Shown in pieces: positions 7,517 through 15,630 of a stretch of 64,000 nt of DNA; within the stretch, counting starts at the first letter, position 1, and the number at the start of each line of letters is the position of its first letter. Made by a program: the position numbers and the translations under genes. The notes beneath the pieces were generated by a model that worked only from the letters and a program-made list of their open reading frames with translations, ran no database searches and was not told the DNA's origin. Origin of the DNA: CAWKCE01 sp032127035 (GTDB lineage: Bacteria; Actinomycetota; Actinomycetes; JAHEKZ01); assembly GCA_963848085.1 (NCBI GenBank), contig CAWKCE010000003.1, positions 310,001-374,000 of the forward strand, in the 5' to 3' direction.

Positions 7517-8125
7517 GTGCCGGCGGACGGCTGGTCGGTGTGTGTCTTCTGCGCCTCCAGCGAGCGCATCGACGCGCGCCACCTGACCCTGGCCACCGAG
7601 CTGGGAACCGAGGTCGGCCGTCGCGGCTGGACCCTGGTGAGTGGTGGCGGCCAGGTGTCCAGCATGGGCGCGGTGGCACGGGCGGTTCGGGCCGCCGGGG
7701 GGCACACGGTCGGTGTCATCCCCCGCGGGCTCCTGGCCCGCGAAGTCGTCGACCACGGGGCCGACGAGCTGGTCGTGACCGACGACATGCGCGGGCGCAA
7801 GGGCGTGATGGACCGGCGCTCCGATGCCTTCCTGGCCCTGCCCGGCGGCCTCGGAACGCTCGAGGAGCTGCTGGAGGTGTGGGTCGCGGCCTCGCTGGGC
7901 ATGCATGAGCGCGCAGTGGTCGTTCTGGACCCTCACGGCACGTACGCGCCGCTGCGGGGGTTGGTCGACAGCCTGGTCGGGGAGGGCTTCGTCCGCCCCC
8001 AGGCGGCTGCCACGGTGGCTTGGACGACCACCGTGGCCGAAGCGATCGCGGCGGTGGCTCCGGCCGCCACCGGGGCCCGCCGCCGACTGCCGGACGACGA
8101 CGAGCTGCTCGAGGCCGACCCCTGA
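7517..8125 (+). CDS. LOG family nucleoside-monophosphate phosphoribohydrolase
   Basis: A 202-residue compact LOG protein, closer to the standard enzyme than its neighbour. It has VCVFCASSERIDARH at the N-terminus, SGGGQVSSMGAVARAV, the arginine region MDRRSDAF, and PGGLGTLEELLEVW with the expected catalytic Glu. The first loop reads GGGQVSSMG where GGGxxGLMG is common. It should cleave the N-glycosidic bond of a nucleoside monophosphate; cytokinin activation is known for the family, but the bacterial substrate is not certain. GTG 7517 follows the upstream stop by 2 nt. Confidence 0.87.
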   Translation: MPADGWSVCVFCASSERIDARHLTLATELGTEVGRRGWTLVSGGGQVSSMGAVARAVRAAGGHTVGVIPRGLLAREVVDHGADELVVTDDMRGRKGVMDRRSDAFLALPGGLGTLEELLEVWVAASLGMHERAVVVLDPHGTYAPLRGLVDSLVGEGFVRPQAAATVAWTTTVAEAIAAVAPAATGARRRLPDDDELLEADP

Positions 8126-8165
8126 TGGGCTCAGGGCCCGATGCCGCCCGTCCGATACACCAGCA

Positions 8166-9437
8166 GTGAGTCGAGACAGCTCATCTGACGACGCTGGCCT
8201 GGTTGCGGCGTTCGGTCGATTGCGGTCCGCAGTCACCGTGTCGCGCAACCCGGTGCTGCGGCGGTTCTGGCTGTCCCAGATCGTCAGCGAGTGTGGCGAC
8301 TGGATCGGGCTCCTCGGCGTGGCCGCGCTGCTCTACCAGCGCACCGGGCAGGCAGTGTGGGCGGCCTCGGCGATCTCGATGATGTACCTGCCGTACCTGC
8401 TGTCGCCTGTCCTGGCGGGCTTGGCCACTCGCATTCCGCCGCGGACCCTTCTCGTCTCGGCTGACCTGCTCCGGTCCGCGCTCATCGCGATGCTGCTCAT
8501 CCCCGGTCTGCCCGACTGGGCGCTGCTGATGCTGGTGTTCGCCGCCGCCGTCCCGACGTCGGTGTACGAGGCGACGTCGTCCGCAGCCGTCCCGGAGTAT
8601 GCGCCGGATGACGTGGTCCGGGACGACGCACTGGTGCTGTTCCAGTCCACCCAGCAGGCCGCGAACATGCTCGGCTTCCTGGTGGGCGGGGCCCTCATCG
8701 CGACCCTGGGCGTCCAGGCCGCCATCGCGGCGAACGCCGCTTCCTACCTCGTGTCGGCGATGCTCCTGCGCAGCCTGCCGCACATCCCGTCACTCGCTGA
8801 CGAGGACGAGACGGGCTTCGGGCTTGCCCTCGCCGGTCTGCGGACGCTGGTCCGCAGACCGACGCTACGTCGCACCGTGGTCCTCGTGGTGGTGTCCGCC
8901 AGCTCGATCATGGCCGGCGAGGCGCTGGTGGTTGTCTATGCCAGCGAGGTGGGCCACCCGGGGTGGGCAGGCCTGCTGGCCGCCGCTACTTCCGGGGTGG
9001 CCACGTTGGTCGGGCTGCTGCTGCCGCGACATCGCGACAGCGAGAGCCTGCTCCGGCTGTCTGCGGGCCTCATGGCCGCCGGTTCTGTGGTCGCGATCGT
9101 GAGCTTCGCCCTGTGGCCGTCCGGCTGGGCCGGCATGGTGGGCTACGTGGCCCTGGGGGTCGTCAGCAGCCCCGTGGCTCTGACCTACGTCGTCGCGGTG
9201 CGTGAGATGACGGCATCCATCCGGGCGCCGGTGTTCGCCCTGGTCCAGGTTCTGCTCATGGGGGGCCAGGCCGGGATCGCGTTTGTCGCCGGAGGTCTGG
9301 CAGACGTCTTCGGGGTGGGAGTAGCGATCTCGCTGGTGCAGGTTCCGACCCTTGTCGTCGCGGGTGTGTCCGTGACCTGGACGAGTCGCGTCAGGTCAGT
9401 CCGCGTCGGGACACCGCAGGCGCTCGGCTCCCCCTGA
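8166..9437 (+). CDS. MFS transporter, 12 helices
   Basis: A 423-residue major facilitator, likely an exporter. It starts with RNPVLRRFWLSQIVSECGDW, the usual pattern before helix 1 in MFS-3/enterobactin-exporter-type proteins, and alternates hydrophobic segments with arginine-rich loops (GLATRIPPRTLLVSADLLRS). Twelve membrane spans can be counted approximately. The substrate is unknown. The start is GTG 8166; longer frames read through the LOG gene. Its last 47 bp overlap the convergent folP-type gene. Confidence 0.8.
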   Translation: MSRDSSSDDAGLVAAFGRLRSAVTVSRNPVLRRFWLSQIVSECGDWIGLLGVAALLYQRTGQAVWAASAISMMYLPYLLSPVLAGLATRIPPRTLLVSADLLRSALIAMLLIPGLPDWALLMLVFAAAVPTSVYEATSSAAVPEYAPDDVVRDDALVLFQSTQQAANMLGFLVGGALIATLGVQAAIAANAASYLVSAMLLRSLPHIPSLADEDETGFGLALAGLRTLVRRPTLRRTVVLVVVSASSIMAGEALVVVYASEVGHPGWAGLLAAATSGVATLVGLLLPRHRDSESLLRLSAGLMAAGSVVAIVSFALWPSGWAGMVGYVALGVVSSPVALTYVVAVREMTASIRAPVFALVQVLLMGGQAGIAFVAGGLADVFGVGVAISLVQVPTLVVAGVSVTWTSRVRSVRVGTPQALGSP

Positions 9438-10254
9438 TCGACGCCACCATGTCGAGCGTCTGACGCGTTGCTGCCACCTGGTGTGCGCGGAACACGCGGG
9501 CCCCGAGCCAGGCGGTCACCGAGGTGGCGGCCAGAGTGCCGGTGAGCCGCTCGCCCACTGGTCGGTCCAGCGTCTCCCCGACGAAGTCCTTGTTGGACAG
9601 GGAGACAAGTACCGGCCACCCCAGGGCAACCACGGAGTCCACATCTCGGGTCAGGGCGAGCGAGTGCCGGGTGTTCTTCCCGAAGTCGTGGCCGGGGTCC
9701 ACCAGGATGGAGTCCGCGGGAACGCCCGCATCCCGCGCCCGAGCCGCCTCTCCGGCGAGGAAGTCGGTCACCGCGGACAGCACGTCGTCGTAGGCCACGC
9801 GGTGCGGACGCGTACGCGGGGCTGCCCCGCCGGTGTGCGTGCAGACCAGGCCGACGCCGTGGGCGGCTGCGACGTGTGCCAGCTCCGGATCCCAGCCACC
9901 CCAGGCGTCGTTGAGGAGGTCGGCGCCGACCAGGCACACCGCGTCACCGACCTCGTGGCGCCAGGTGTCGACGCTGATGACGACGTCCGGGTGGCGCTGC
10001 CGAACGGCGCCTACGAACGCGACGGTCCGGTCCAGCTCCTCGGCCAGGCTCACCTCGGGACCGGGACCGGCCTTCACACCACCTACGTCGACGATGTCGG
10101 CGCCGTCGGCCACAGCCATATCCACCGCAGCCAGGGCGGCCGCGTCGTCGAAGGTGGCACCGCGATCGAAGAACGAGTCGGGCGTCCGGTTGACGATCGC
10201 CATGACCAGAAGGCGCTCGTCGCCGAAGGAGTGGCCGCCCAGACGCAGCGCCAT
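9391..10254 (-). CDS. folP2: dihydropteroate synthase homologue, FolP2 type
   Basis: A 287-residue TIM-barrel protein of the DHPS family. It has MAIVNRTPDSFFDRGATFDD, VDVGGVKAGPG where true DHPS has a DIGGxSTRPG-type motif, ISVDTWR, LNDAWGG and FGKNTRHS. These changes match mycobacterial FolP2 (Rv1207) as remembered, a paralogue that did not show DHPS activity in M. leprae work. So folate synthesis should not be assumed. ATG 10254 is preceded by GAGGAG. In mycobacteria it lies near gpgS and Rv1209; gpgS is not seen here. The 3' end overlaps the MFS gene by 47 bp. Confidence 0.88.
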   Translation of the reverse strand: MALRLGGHSFGDERLLVMAIVNRTPDSFFDRGATFDDAAALAAVDMAVADGADIVDVGGVKAGPGPEVSLAEELDRTVAFVGAVRQRHPDVVISVDTWRHEVGDAVCLVGADLLNDAWGGWDPELAHVAAAHGVGLVCTHTGGAAPRTRPHRVAYDDVLSAVTDFLAGEAARARDAGVPADSILVDPGHDFGKNTRHSLALTRDVDSVVALGWPVLVSLSNKDFVGETLDRPVGERLTGTLAATSVTAWLGARVFRAHQVAATRQTLDMVASIRGSRAPAVSRRGLT

Positions 10255-10349
10255 GTCACTCCTCGTCGGTCGCCGGACGGCAAGCGTGACACGATCGTCG
10301 GGTCCGGCTGGAGTCGGGAGGGGTTCGCCCCACGTCCCTGGAGTGGCTG

Positions 10350-10640
10350 ATGTTCGCAGTGTGGCTTCTGGTGATCACCGCGCTGGTCGCGGTTGTGGTC
10401 CTGCTCACGTTAGGCCGCGGCGGCGGCCTGCCCGCAACCCAGCCGGACGACGTCGAGCTGGACCTTCCCGTCGATCGTCGGGTCGGCCAGGCCGACCTGG
10501 CCGCGGTACGGCTCCCGATGGCTCTTCGCGGGTACCGGATGAGTGTTGTGGACGACCTGCTCGACCGGGTAGGCGCCGAGCTGGCTGCCCGGGATGCCCG
10601 CATCGAAGAGCTCGAAGCCGGCGCCCGGAGCCGATCGTGA
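10350..10640 (+). CDS. DivIVA-domain membrane protein
   Basis: A 96-residue protein with one N-terminal transmembrane helix (FAVWLLVITALVAVVVLLT), an acidic/Pro linker, and a short DivIVA-like segment, LRGYRMSVVDDLLDRVGAEL. It resembles mycobacterial Rv1209 next to folP2. DivIVA segments act in polar or septal localisation, so an anchoring role at the membrane is possible, though this is only inferred. GGAG precedes ATG 10350. The stop overlaps the next gene as GTGA, so they are probably coupled. Confidence 0.75.
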   Translation: MFAVWLLVITALVAVVVLLTLGRGGGLPATQPDDVELDLPVDRRVGQADLAAVRLPMALRGYRMSVVDDLLDRVGAELAARDARIEELEAGARSRS

Positions 10641-11110
10641 CGGCGACGGGGGCGATCAGTGTCGACGTCTGTGTGGACGCGCCGGTCGACGTGGTCTGGG
10701 ACGCGGTCACGGACTGGGCGGGCCAGTCGGACTGGATGCTCGGCACTCGGGTGTGGGCCACCGAGCAGAACGGGGTGGGGATCGGTGGCGGGGTGGCGGC
10801 CTTCACCGGGGTGGGGCGGCTCGGGTTCCTCGACACCATGGTCATCACCGGCTGGGATCCGCCGTTCCGGTGCGACGTTCGGCACACCGGTCGGGTGGTC
10901 CGGGGAACCGGAACGTTCGAGGTTTTCGCCCTTCCCCATGACCGCAGCCGGTTTGTGTGGTCCGAGGAGCTGGACCTCCCGCTCGGGCGGCTGGGCCGCA
11001 TGGGGTGGCCGCTGGTGCGGCCGGCATTCGCGCTCGGCGTGCAGCGCAGCCTGGACAAACTGGCCCGGTCGTTGGCCCGGGCCACCACCGGTGACGTCGA
11101 TACGGGATAA
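10637..11110 (+). CDS. SRPBCC (START-like) family protein
   Basis: A 157-residue single-domain protein. The N-terminal strand-helix pattern ISVDVCVDAPVDVVWDAVTDW followed by GVGIGGGVAAFTG and long beta strands is typical of polyketide-cyclase/START-like ligand pockets. It has no signal peptide. The ligand and reaction are unknown. GTG 10637 overlaps the stop of the DivIVA-like gene, so both belong to one transcript. GATAATGG near its end (11104-11114) may be part of the promoter for DUF3117. Confidence 0.72.
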   Translation: MTATGAISVDVCVDAPVDVVWDAVTDWAGQSDWMLGTRVWATEQNGVGIGGGVAAFTGVGRLGFLDTMVITGWDPPFRCDVRHTGRVVRGTGTFEVFALPHDRSRFVWSEELDLPLGRLGRMGWPLVRPAFALGVQRSLDKLARSLARATTGDVDTG

Positions 11111-11185
11111 TGGGCGCACGCACGACAGCGAACCCGGATCTGAGTTGGCGCCTGCCGACCTGACCAAGCCAGGAAGGGGAACCCC

Positions 11186-11353
11186 ATGGCGGCCATGAAG
11201 CCGCGAACCGGCGACGGCCCGCTCGAGGTCACCAAGGAGGGTCGCGGCTACGTCATGCGCGTCCCCCTCGAGGGCGGTGGCCGGCTGGTCGTCGAGCTCA
11301 ACGCCGACGAGGCCAAGGACCTGGGCGCCCAGCTGCTGGCCGTCGTGGGCTGA
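11186..11353 (+). CDS. DUF3117 small protein
   Basis: A 55-residue protein, MAAMKPRTGDGPLEVTKEG at the start and LVVELNADEAKDLGAQLLAV at the end, conserved across actinobacteria (mycobacterial Rv1211 is the example I recall). It has a clear ribosome site AGGAAGGGGA and a likely promoter near GATAAT 11107-11112, leaving a leader of about 65 nt. Its function is unknown. It is too short for many gene finders, but codon use and conservation make it certain to be real. It sits directly upstream of the aminopeptidase gene. Confidence 0.93.
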   Translation: MAAMKPRTGDGPLEVTKEGRGYVMRVPLEGGGRLVVELNADEAKDLGAQLLAVVG

Positions 11354-11396
11354 CCCGCTGCCTCCCCTGTCGAGCCTTCATTCGGCCACTGGCTCC

Positions 11397-12851
11397 GTGG
11401 CCCAGTTGCTGCGGGTTGCGCGCGTGGTCGCTCTTCCGGTGCTGCCGGGTGAGGACGCACCCACGACCGGCGGCCCGGTGGCCGAGGTTGAGGCTCTCAC
11501 CGACCGGTCGTTCGCCGGGTACCTGACGCACGCGAGGGCAACCGGCCGCGCCGGCGAGGTCGTGGTTGTCGCCACCCCGGACCTCACCGCGCCGGACGAG
11601 GTCCTGCTGGTCGGCGTCGGACAGGGCACGGCGGGAGATCTTCGGAGGGCCGGGGCAGCCCTGGCCCGTCGCGTCCGCGGGCGGTCCCGGCTGCTCAGCT
11701 ACGTGGCCGCCGATGCGTCCGGTCCGGCCCAGCGTGCCTTCGCCGAGGCGTTCCTTCTCGCCGGCTCCCGGTACCGCCCGTCAACGACACCGCCCGCCGA
11801 ACGGCCGGTCGCCCGTGCCGACCTGCCGGGGATCCCATCCGAGGTGCTCGCCGCTGCCACCCACACCGCGTCGGCGGCACGGCTGGCGCGCGACCTCGCC
11901 GCGACACCGTCGAACGTCAAGAGCCCGCAGTGGCTGGCGTCCCAGGCCCGGCGCATCGCGGCAACCACCGGACTGAACGTGCGCGCAAAGGACCACGCCT
12001 CGCTAGTGACAGAGGGCTTCGGCGCGCTGGTGGCCGTGGGGGACGGGTCGTCCCGGCCGCCCTGCCTGGTGGAGCTCGAGTACCGGCCGCCGGGCCGCCG
12101 GACCGGGCGCCGCCACGTCGTGCTCGTGGGCAAGGGCATCACGTTCGACTCCGGTGGGCTGTCGTTGAAGCCGAGTGACGCGATGGTCCCGATGAAGACC
12201 GATATGGCCGGTGCGGCCGCAGTCGTGGGAGCGATGTCGGCGCTGGCCGGGCTGTCCGTCGAGGTCGACGTCACCGCCGTGCTCGCCATCGCCGAGAACA
12301 TGCCGTCCGGATCAGCGATGCGTCCCGGCGACGTCGTCACGACCTACGACGGCACCACCGTCGAGGTGCTCAACACCGACGCCGAAGGCCGCCTGGTGCT
12401 GGCTGACGCCCTCGGCTACGCGGTCGCGCGACTGCGACCCGACGTGGTGGTCGACCTGGCGACCCTCACCGGCGCAGCTTCGGTCGGCCTGGGCAAGCGC
12501 CACGCTGCCGTGTACAGCCGCAGCGACGGGCTGGCGAACGCACTCGCTCGCGCGTCGGAGGCCTCCGGCGAGCGGGTGTGGCGGCTGCCGCTCGAGGACG
12601 ACTACCGGGTGGCGTTGGCCTCTCCGGTCGCGGACCTGTCCAACATCTCGACCGACAGCCTCGTGGGTGGGGGGTCGATCACGGCGGCCCTGTTCCTGGA
12701 GGAGTTCGTCGGCGACGTCCTGTGGGCTCACCTGGACATCGCCGGTCCGGCCCGGGCGGACGCGGATGCCGACGAGGTCAGCAAGGGTGCCACCGGTTTC
12801 GGCGCCCGGCTCCTGCTTCACTGGTTGGCCGCTGGGGCGCCAACCCGCTGA
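11397..12851 (+). CDS. pepA: M17 leucyl aminopeptidase
   Basis: A di-metal cytosolic aminopeptidase of about 484 residues that removes N-terminal residues from peptides. The C-terminal catalytic half shows GKGITFDSGGLSLKP, MKTDMAGAAAV, and NTDAEGRLVLADAL, with all expected metal-ligand Lys/Asp/Glu and the catalytic Arg. The N-terminal domain is divergent. GTG 11397 is the first ordinary start, but the frame is open upstream (LPPLSSLHSATGS) and the first beta strand of the fold may begin at CTG 11358, only 5 nt after the DUF3117 stop. No ribosome site favours either. End is certain, start is not. Confidence 0.9.
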   Translation: MAQLLRVARVVALPVLPGEDAPTTGGPVAEVEALTDRSFAGYLTHARATGRAGEVVVVATPDLTAPDEVLLVGVGQGTAGDLRRAGAALARRVRGRSRLLSYVAADASGPAQRAFAEAFLLAGSRYRPSTTPPAERPVARADLPGIPSEVLAAATHTASAARLARDLAATPSNVKSPQWLASQARRIAATTGLNVRAKDHASLVTEGFGALVAVGDGSSRPPCLVELEYRPPGRRTGRRHVVLVGKGITFDSGGLSLKPSDAMVPMKTDMAGAAAVVGAMSALAGLSVEVDVTAVLAIAENMPSGSAMRPGDVVTTYDGTTVEVLNTDAEGRLVLADALGYAVARLRPDVVVDLATLTGAASVGLGKRHAAVYSRSDGLANALARASEASGERVWRLPLEDDYRVALASPVADLSNISTDSLVGGGSITAALFLEEFVGDVLWAHLDIAGPARADADADEVSKGATGFGARLLLHWLAAGAPTR

Positions 12852-12873
12852 CAGACGACACCCGGAGGTCAAC

Positions 12874-13221
12874 GTGTACGGACTCGCGGTGCGCTGGTCG
12901 CTGAAGGGCGTGGACCCCCACGTGGCCCAGCAGCTGCGTGACTACGTCCGTGACACGTCCCTCGAGCGTTTCGCCGGCCTGCCTGGGCTGCACATGAAGA
13001 CCTGGCGGATGGTCGAGGGCGAATGGTTCGAGGGGACGTACGTGTGGGAGACGCGCGAGGAGCGTGACCACTTCCTGGCCGGCTTCCTGCCGGAGGAGGC
13101 GACCGCACCGGGGTCAGTGATCGTGGGCGCCCCTCCGGTCGCCTACGAGCCGTTTGAGGTGGTGGCCGTCGTGGAAGGGGCTGGTGGGTTCCGCACCGGC
13201 CCCGGGCCGGGCGAAGCCTGA
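12874..13221 (+). CDS. dimeric alpha-beta barrel, YdhR/monooxygenase-like protein
   Basis: A 115-residue protein that starts YGLAVRWSLKGVDPHVAQQL and continues LHMKTWRMVEGEWFEGTYVW, the strand-helix pattern of YdhR-like antibiotic-biosynthesis monooxygenase folds. The C-terminal tail is Gly/Pro-rich. The start is GTG 12874 with GGAGGT at 12864-12869; longer frames overlap pepA. No cofactor residues can be confirmed, so the enzyme role is an inference. It shares the strand and a 22-bp spacer with pepA. Confidence 0.65.
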   Translation: MYGLAVRWSLKGVDPHVAQQLRDYVRDTSLERFAGLPGLHMKTWRMVEGEWFEGTYVWETREERDHFLAGFLPEEATAPGSVIVGAPPVAYEPFEVVAVVEGAGGFRTGPGPGEA

Positions 13222-13233
13222 CCGCGCATCAGC

Positions 13234-13878
13234 TCAGGGTCTCTTGCGCGCGACGAGCAAGCCGTCGCCCACCGGCAGCAGCGCCGGCGTCACCCGCTCG
13301 TCGTCCCGGACCGCCTTGACCAGCTGCCGGATCGCGACGGTCACCGGGTCGCGCTGCGACGGGTCGGCCACCCGGTCGCCCCACAGGGCGTTGTCGAATG
13401 CGACCGCTCCACCGGGCCGCAGCAGACGGAGCGCCTCCTCCAGGTCAGCGGCGTACTCCTGCTTGTCCCCGTCGACCAGGACGAGGTCGTAGGCGCCGTC
13501 TGCGAGCCGAGGAAGGACGTCCAGCGCGCGCCCGGTGATCAGCCGGGCGCGTTGGTGCGGGATGCCGGCCTGGGTGAAGGTCTGCCGGGCGAGTCGCGTG
13601 TGCTCGGCCTCGGCATCGACGCTGGTCAGGACGCCGTCGCTGCGCATTCCGCGCAGGAGCCACACTCCCGAGACCCCCGTCCCGGTGCCGATCTCGGCCA
13701 CCGCGGCCGCGCCGACGAGCTCGGCGAGCAGTCGGAGCGCGGCACCCGTGCCGGGCGTGACCGGGGCCACACCGACCTCTGCGGCCCGGCTCCGGGCTTG
13801 GACCAGGACGTCGTCCTCGGCGATGTACGCGTCGGCGTAGTCCCAGCTGGACGCGGCGCTGGCGGCATCACGAGCCAC
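13234..13878 (-). CDS. class I SAM-dependent O-methyltransferase
   Basis: A 214-residue methyltransferase of the O-methyltransferase family 3 (catechol/caffeoyl-CoA type). The SAM site is AEIGTGTGVSGVWLL, and the metal/substrate stretch is LVLVDGDKQEYAADLEEALR, followed by RPGGAVAFDNALWG. It probably methylates a phenolic hydroxyl, substrate unknown. GTG 13878 has GGAGGT seven bases upstream, and TACGCT (13916-13911) is a candidate -10; the longer open frame is antisense to htrA. In mycobacteria the homologue (Rv1220c) is beside sigE and htrA; sigE/rseA are not present here. Confidence 0.87.
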   Translation of the reverse strand: MARDAASAASSWDYADAYIAEDDVLVQARSRAAEVGVAPVTPGTGAALRLLAELVGAAAVAEIGTGTGVSGVWLLRGMRSDGVLTSVDAEAEHTRLARQTFTQAGIPHQRARLITGRALDVLPRLADGAYDLVLVDGDKQEYAADLEEALRLLRPGGAVAFDNALWGDRVADPSQRDPVTVAIRQLVKAVRDDERVTPALLPVGDGLLVARKRP

Positions 13879-13964
13879 GATGTCGACCTCCGGATGGGTG
13901 GGGCAGGGCGAGCGTAGCGAAGTGGCCAGCCTTCCCGGGTTGGCGCCCAGGGCCCAAGCCTGCC

Positions 13965-13970
13965 TACCGT
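13965..13970 (+). promoter_or_regulatory. candidate -10 of htrA
   Basis: TACCGT lies about 30 nt before ATG 14001, which has a good ribosome site (AGGAGGTCC). It sits in the divergent gap from the O-methyltransferase gene. Confidence 0.4.
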
Positions 13971-14000
13971 GGTCGCCTGCACCGTCGTCAGGAGGTCCGC

Positions 14001-15230
14001 ATGTCCACGCCCTGGGAGCCAGTTCCGGGCGAGCCGGTTCCGGGCGAGCCGGTTCCACAGGCTCCCGACCCCTGGCACACCTGGGCGCCCCCGCCCCCGC
14101 CCACGCCTCCCACGCCTCCCACGCCTCCCGGACCCCCTCCCACCGGGCCGGCCTGGGGCACCGTGGCGGGTCTGCTCCTCGTCGCTGGCCTCGTCGGAGG
14201 AACCGTCGGCGGAGCACTGGGCTATGTCGCGGCCGTGCAGGACCAGGGCGACCGCAAGCTCGGCCTCGTCACCGCGCCGGCGGAGGCGATCGGCCGCCCG
14301 GCCAACAGCATCGCCGGCGTGGCCAGCCAGGTGCTGCCCAGCGTCGTCTCTTTGACCGTCACCGGATCAGCCGGGAGCGGCACCGGATCCGGCTTCGTGA
14401 TCCGCGAGGACGGGTACATCCTGACCAACAACCACGTCGTCGCCGGTGCGGCAAATGGCGGACGCATCGTCGTCACCTTCGCCGACGAGACCTCGATGCG
14501 CGCCGAGATCGTGGGCCGGACCCCCGTCTACGACCTGGCGGTGGTGAAGGTCGATGCGGGGAGCCTGCCGGTGGCCACCCTCGGCAACTCCGACTCCCTA
14601 GTGGTCGGTGACCCGGTGCTGGCGATCGGTTCGCCCTTGGGTCTGTCAGGGACCGTCACCTCGGGGATCATCAGCGCGTTGGACCGGCCGGTGACTGCGG
14701 GTGACGCCGCCGGCGACCTGTCCTTCATCAGTGCGATCCAGACCGACGCCGCCATCAACCCCGGCAACTCGGGAGGCCCACTGGTCGACCTCAAGGGGCG
14801 CGTCGTCGGCGTGAACAGCTCGATCGCCACGCTGTCCCAGGGAGTCTCGCAGGCGGGCAGCATCGGGCTGGGCTTCGCGATCCCTATCTCCCAGGCGGCG
14901 CGGATCGCCGAAGAGCTGGTCGAGACCGGCACCGCCGTCTACCCGATCGTCGGGGTGAACCTGGACCTGCAGTACGCCGGCACCGGAGCGCGCATCCTGC
15001 TGGAGCGCTCGGGGACCAGCACGCCGGTCCTTCCCGGCGGCCCGGCGGACGACGCCGGCCTGCTTCCCGGTGACGTCGTCACTGAGATCGACGGCCAGGC
15101 CGTGACCGGCTACGAGGAGTTCGTGGTGGAGATCCGTGCCCGCCAACCGGGTGACACGGTGACGCTGACCGTGCAGCGCGACGGTCGCGAGTTCGAGGTG
15201 GACGTCGTGCTCGACTCGACCGAGGGCTGA
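14001..15230 (+). CDS. htrA: HtrA/DegP-like membrane serine protease with PDZ
   Basis: A 409-residue envelope protease. It begins with ~50 Pro-rich residues, a transmembrane helix at about 54-78 (VAGLLLVAGLVGGTVGGAL), then a trypsin-like domain with catalytic His in TNNHVV, Asp in VYDLAVVKV and Ser in GNSGGPLV. A single PDZ domain (GPADDAGLLPGDVVTEIDG) ends the chain. It should degrade or sense misfolded extracytoplasmic proteins. AGGAGG precedes ATG 14001. The cytoplasmic part contains three EPVPG repeats and three TPP repeats. tatB follows on the same strand after a 42-bp gap. Confidence 0.93.
   Translation: MSTPWEPVPGEPVPGEPVPQAPDPWHTWAPPPPPTPPTPPTPPGPPPTGPAWGTVAGLLLVAGLVGGTVGGALGYVAAVQDQGDRKLGLVTAPAEAIGRPANSIAGVASQVLPSVVSLTVTGSAGSGTGSGFVIREDGYILTNNHVVAGAANGGRIVVTFADETSMRAEIVGRTPVYDLAVVKVDAGSLPVATLGNSDSLVVGDPVLAIGSPLGLSGTVTSGIISALDRPVTAGDAAGDLSFISAIQTDAAINPGNSGGPLVDLKGRVVGVNSSIATLSQGVSQAGSIGLGFAIPISQAARIAEELVETGTAVYPIVGVNLDLQYAGTGARILLERSGTSTPVLPGGPADDAGLLPGDVVTEIDGQAVTGYEEFVVEIRARQPGDTVTLTVQRDGREFEVDVVLDSTEG
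14016..14060 (+). repeat. three 15-bp tandem repeats in htrA
   Basis: Three 15-bp units encode EPVPG, EPVPG and EPVPQ. The second unit differs from the first by one silent base (CCG against CCA). Unit loss or gain keeps the reading frame. Confidence 0.9.
14103..14129 (+). repeat. three 9-bp tandem repeats in htrA
   Basis: ACGCCTCCC is repeated three times without mismatch and encodes TPPTPPTPP in the cytoplasmic Pro-rich linker before the membrane helix. Copy change would be in frame. Confidence 0.9.
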
Positions 15231-15236
15231 CGCGGG

Positions 15237-15242
15237 TAGCCT
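15237..15242 (+). promoter_or_regulatory. candidate -10 of tatB
   Basis: TAGCCT is about 30 bp upstream of the proposed GTG 15273. Transcription would start near 15249 and give a short leader that contains AGGAGG. Confidence 0.4.
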
Positions 15243-15272
15243 GAGGACTTCGCGCAGCCGAGGAGGGTGGTC

Positions 15273-15611
15273 GTGTTGGGCATGTCGCCCTGGGAGCTGA
15301 TCGCCATCGCGGTGATCGGCCTGCTGGTCTTCGGCCCCGACAAGCTGCCCAAGCTTGCCGCCGACGCGGCACGGTTGCTGCGCGAGATCAGGCGCATGGC
15401 CAGCGGCGCACAGCAGGACCTGAAGGACTCCCTCGGCCCCGAGCTGGCTGACCTCGACCTGGAGTCGCTCAACCCCCGCACGTTCGTGAAACGCAACCTG
15501 CTCGACCCCATCGACGACGAGGTCCGCGACGTCAAGAAGGCGGTCACCGGCGACTCCGCGGGGTCCGGGCCGGGAGCGAAGAAGCCGGACTTCGACGCCG
15601 ACACCACCTGA
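15273..15611 (+). CDS. tatB: Sec-independent translocase subunit TatB
   Basis: A 112-residue Tat protein. One N-terminal hydrophobic helix (ELIAIAVIGLLVFGPDKLP) with the Gly-Pro hinge is followed by an amphipathic helix and a charged C-terminal tail. Length and the position after htrA match mycobacterial TatB (Rv1223-Rv1224 order) better than the shorter TatA. It would pair with TatC outside this window to export folded twin-arginine proteins. GTG 15273 lies 6 nt after AGGAGG; the upstream GTG 15267 directly abuts that site and is unlikely. Confidence 0.85.
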   Translation: MLGMSPWELIAIAVIGLLVFGPDKLPKLAADAARLLREIRRMASGAQQDLKDSLGPELADLDLESLNPRTFVKRNLLDPIDDEVRDVKKAVTGDSAGSGPGAKKPDFDADTT

Positions 15612-15630
15612 CGACGCCGTTCGTGATCGG

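Noticed and set aside
9391..10254. Functional dihydropteroate synthase for folate
   Set aside because: The conserved loop is altered in the FolP2 manner, so activity should not be assumed from family membership.
14016..14129. Short tandem repeats as a CRISPR array
   Set aside because: Units are 15 and 9 bp without spacers and lie in frame within htrA; no cas gene is in the window.
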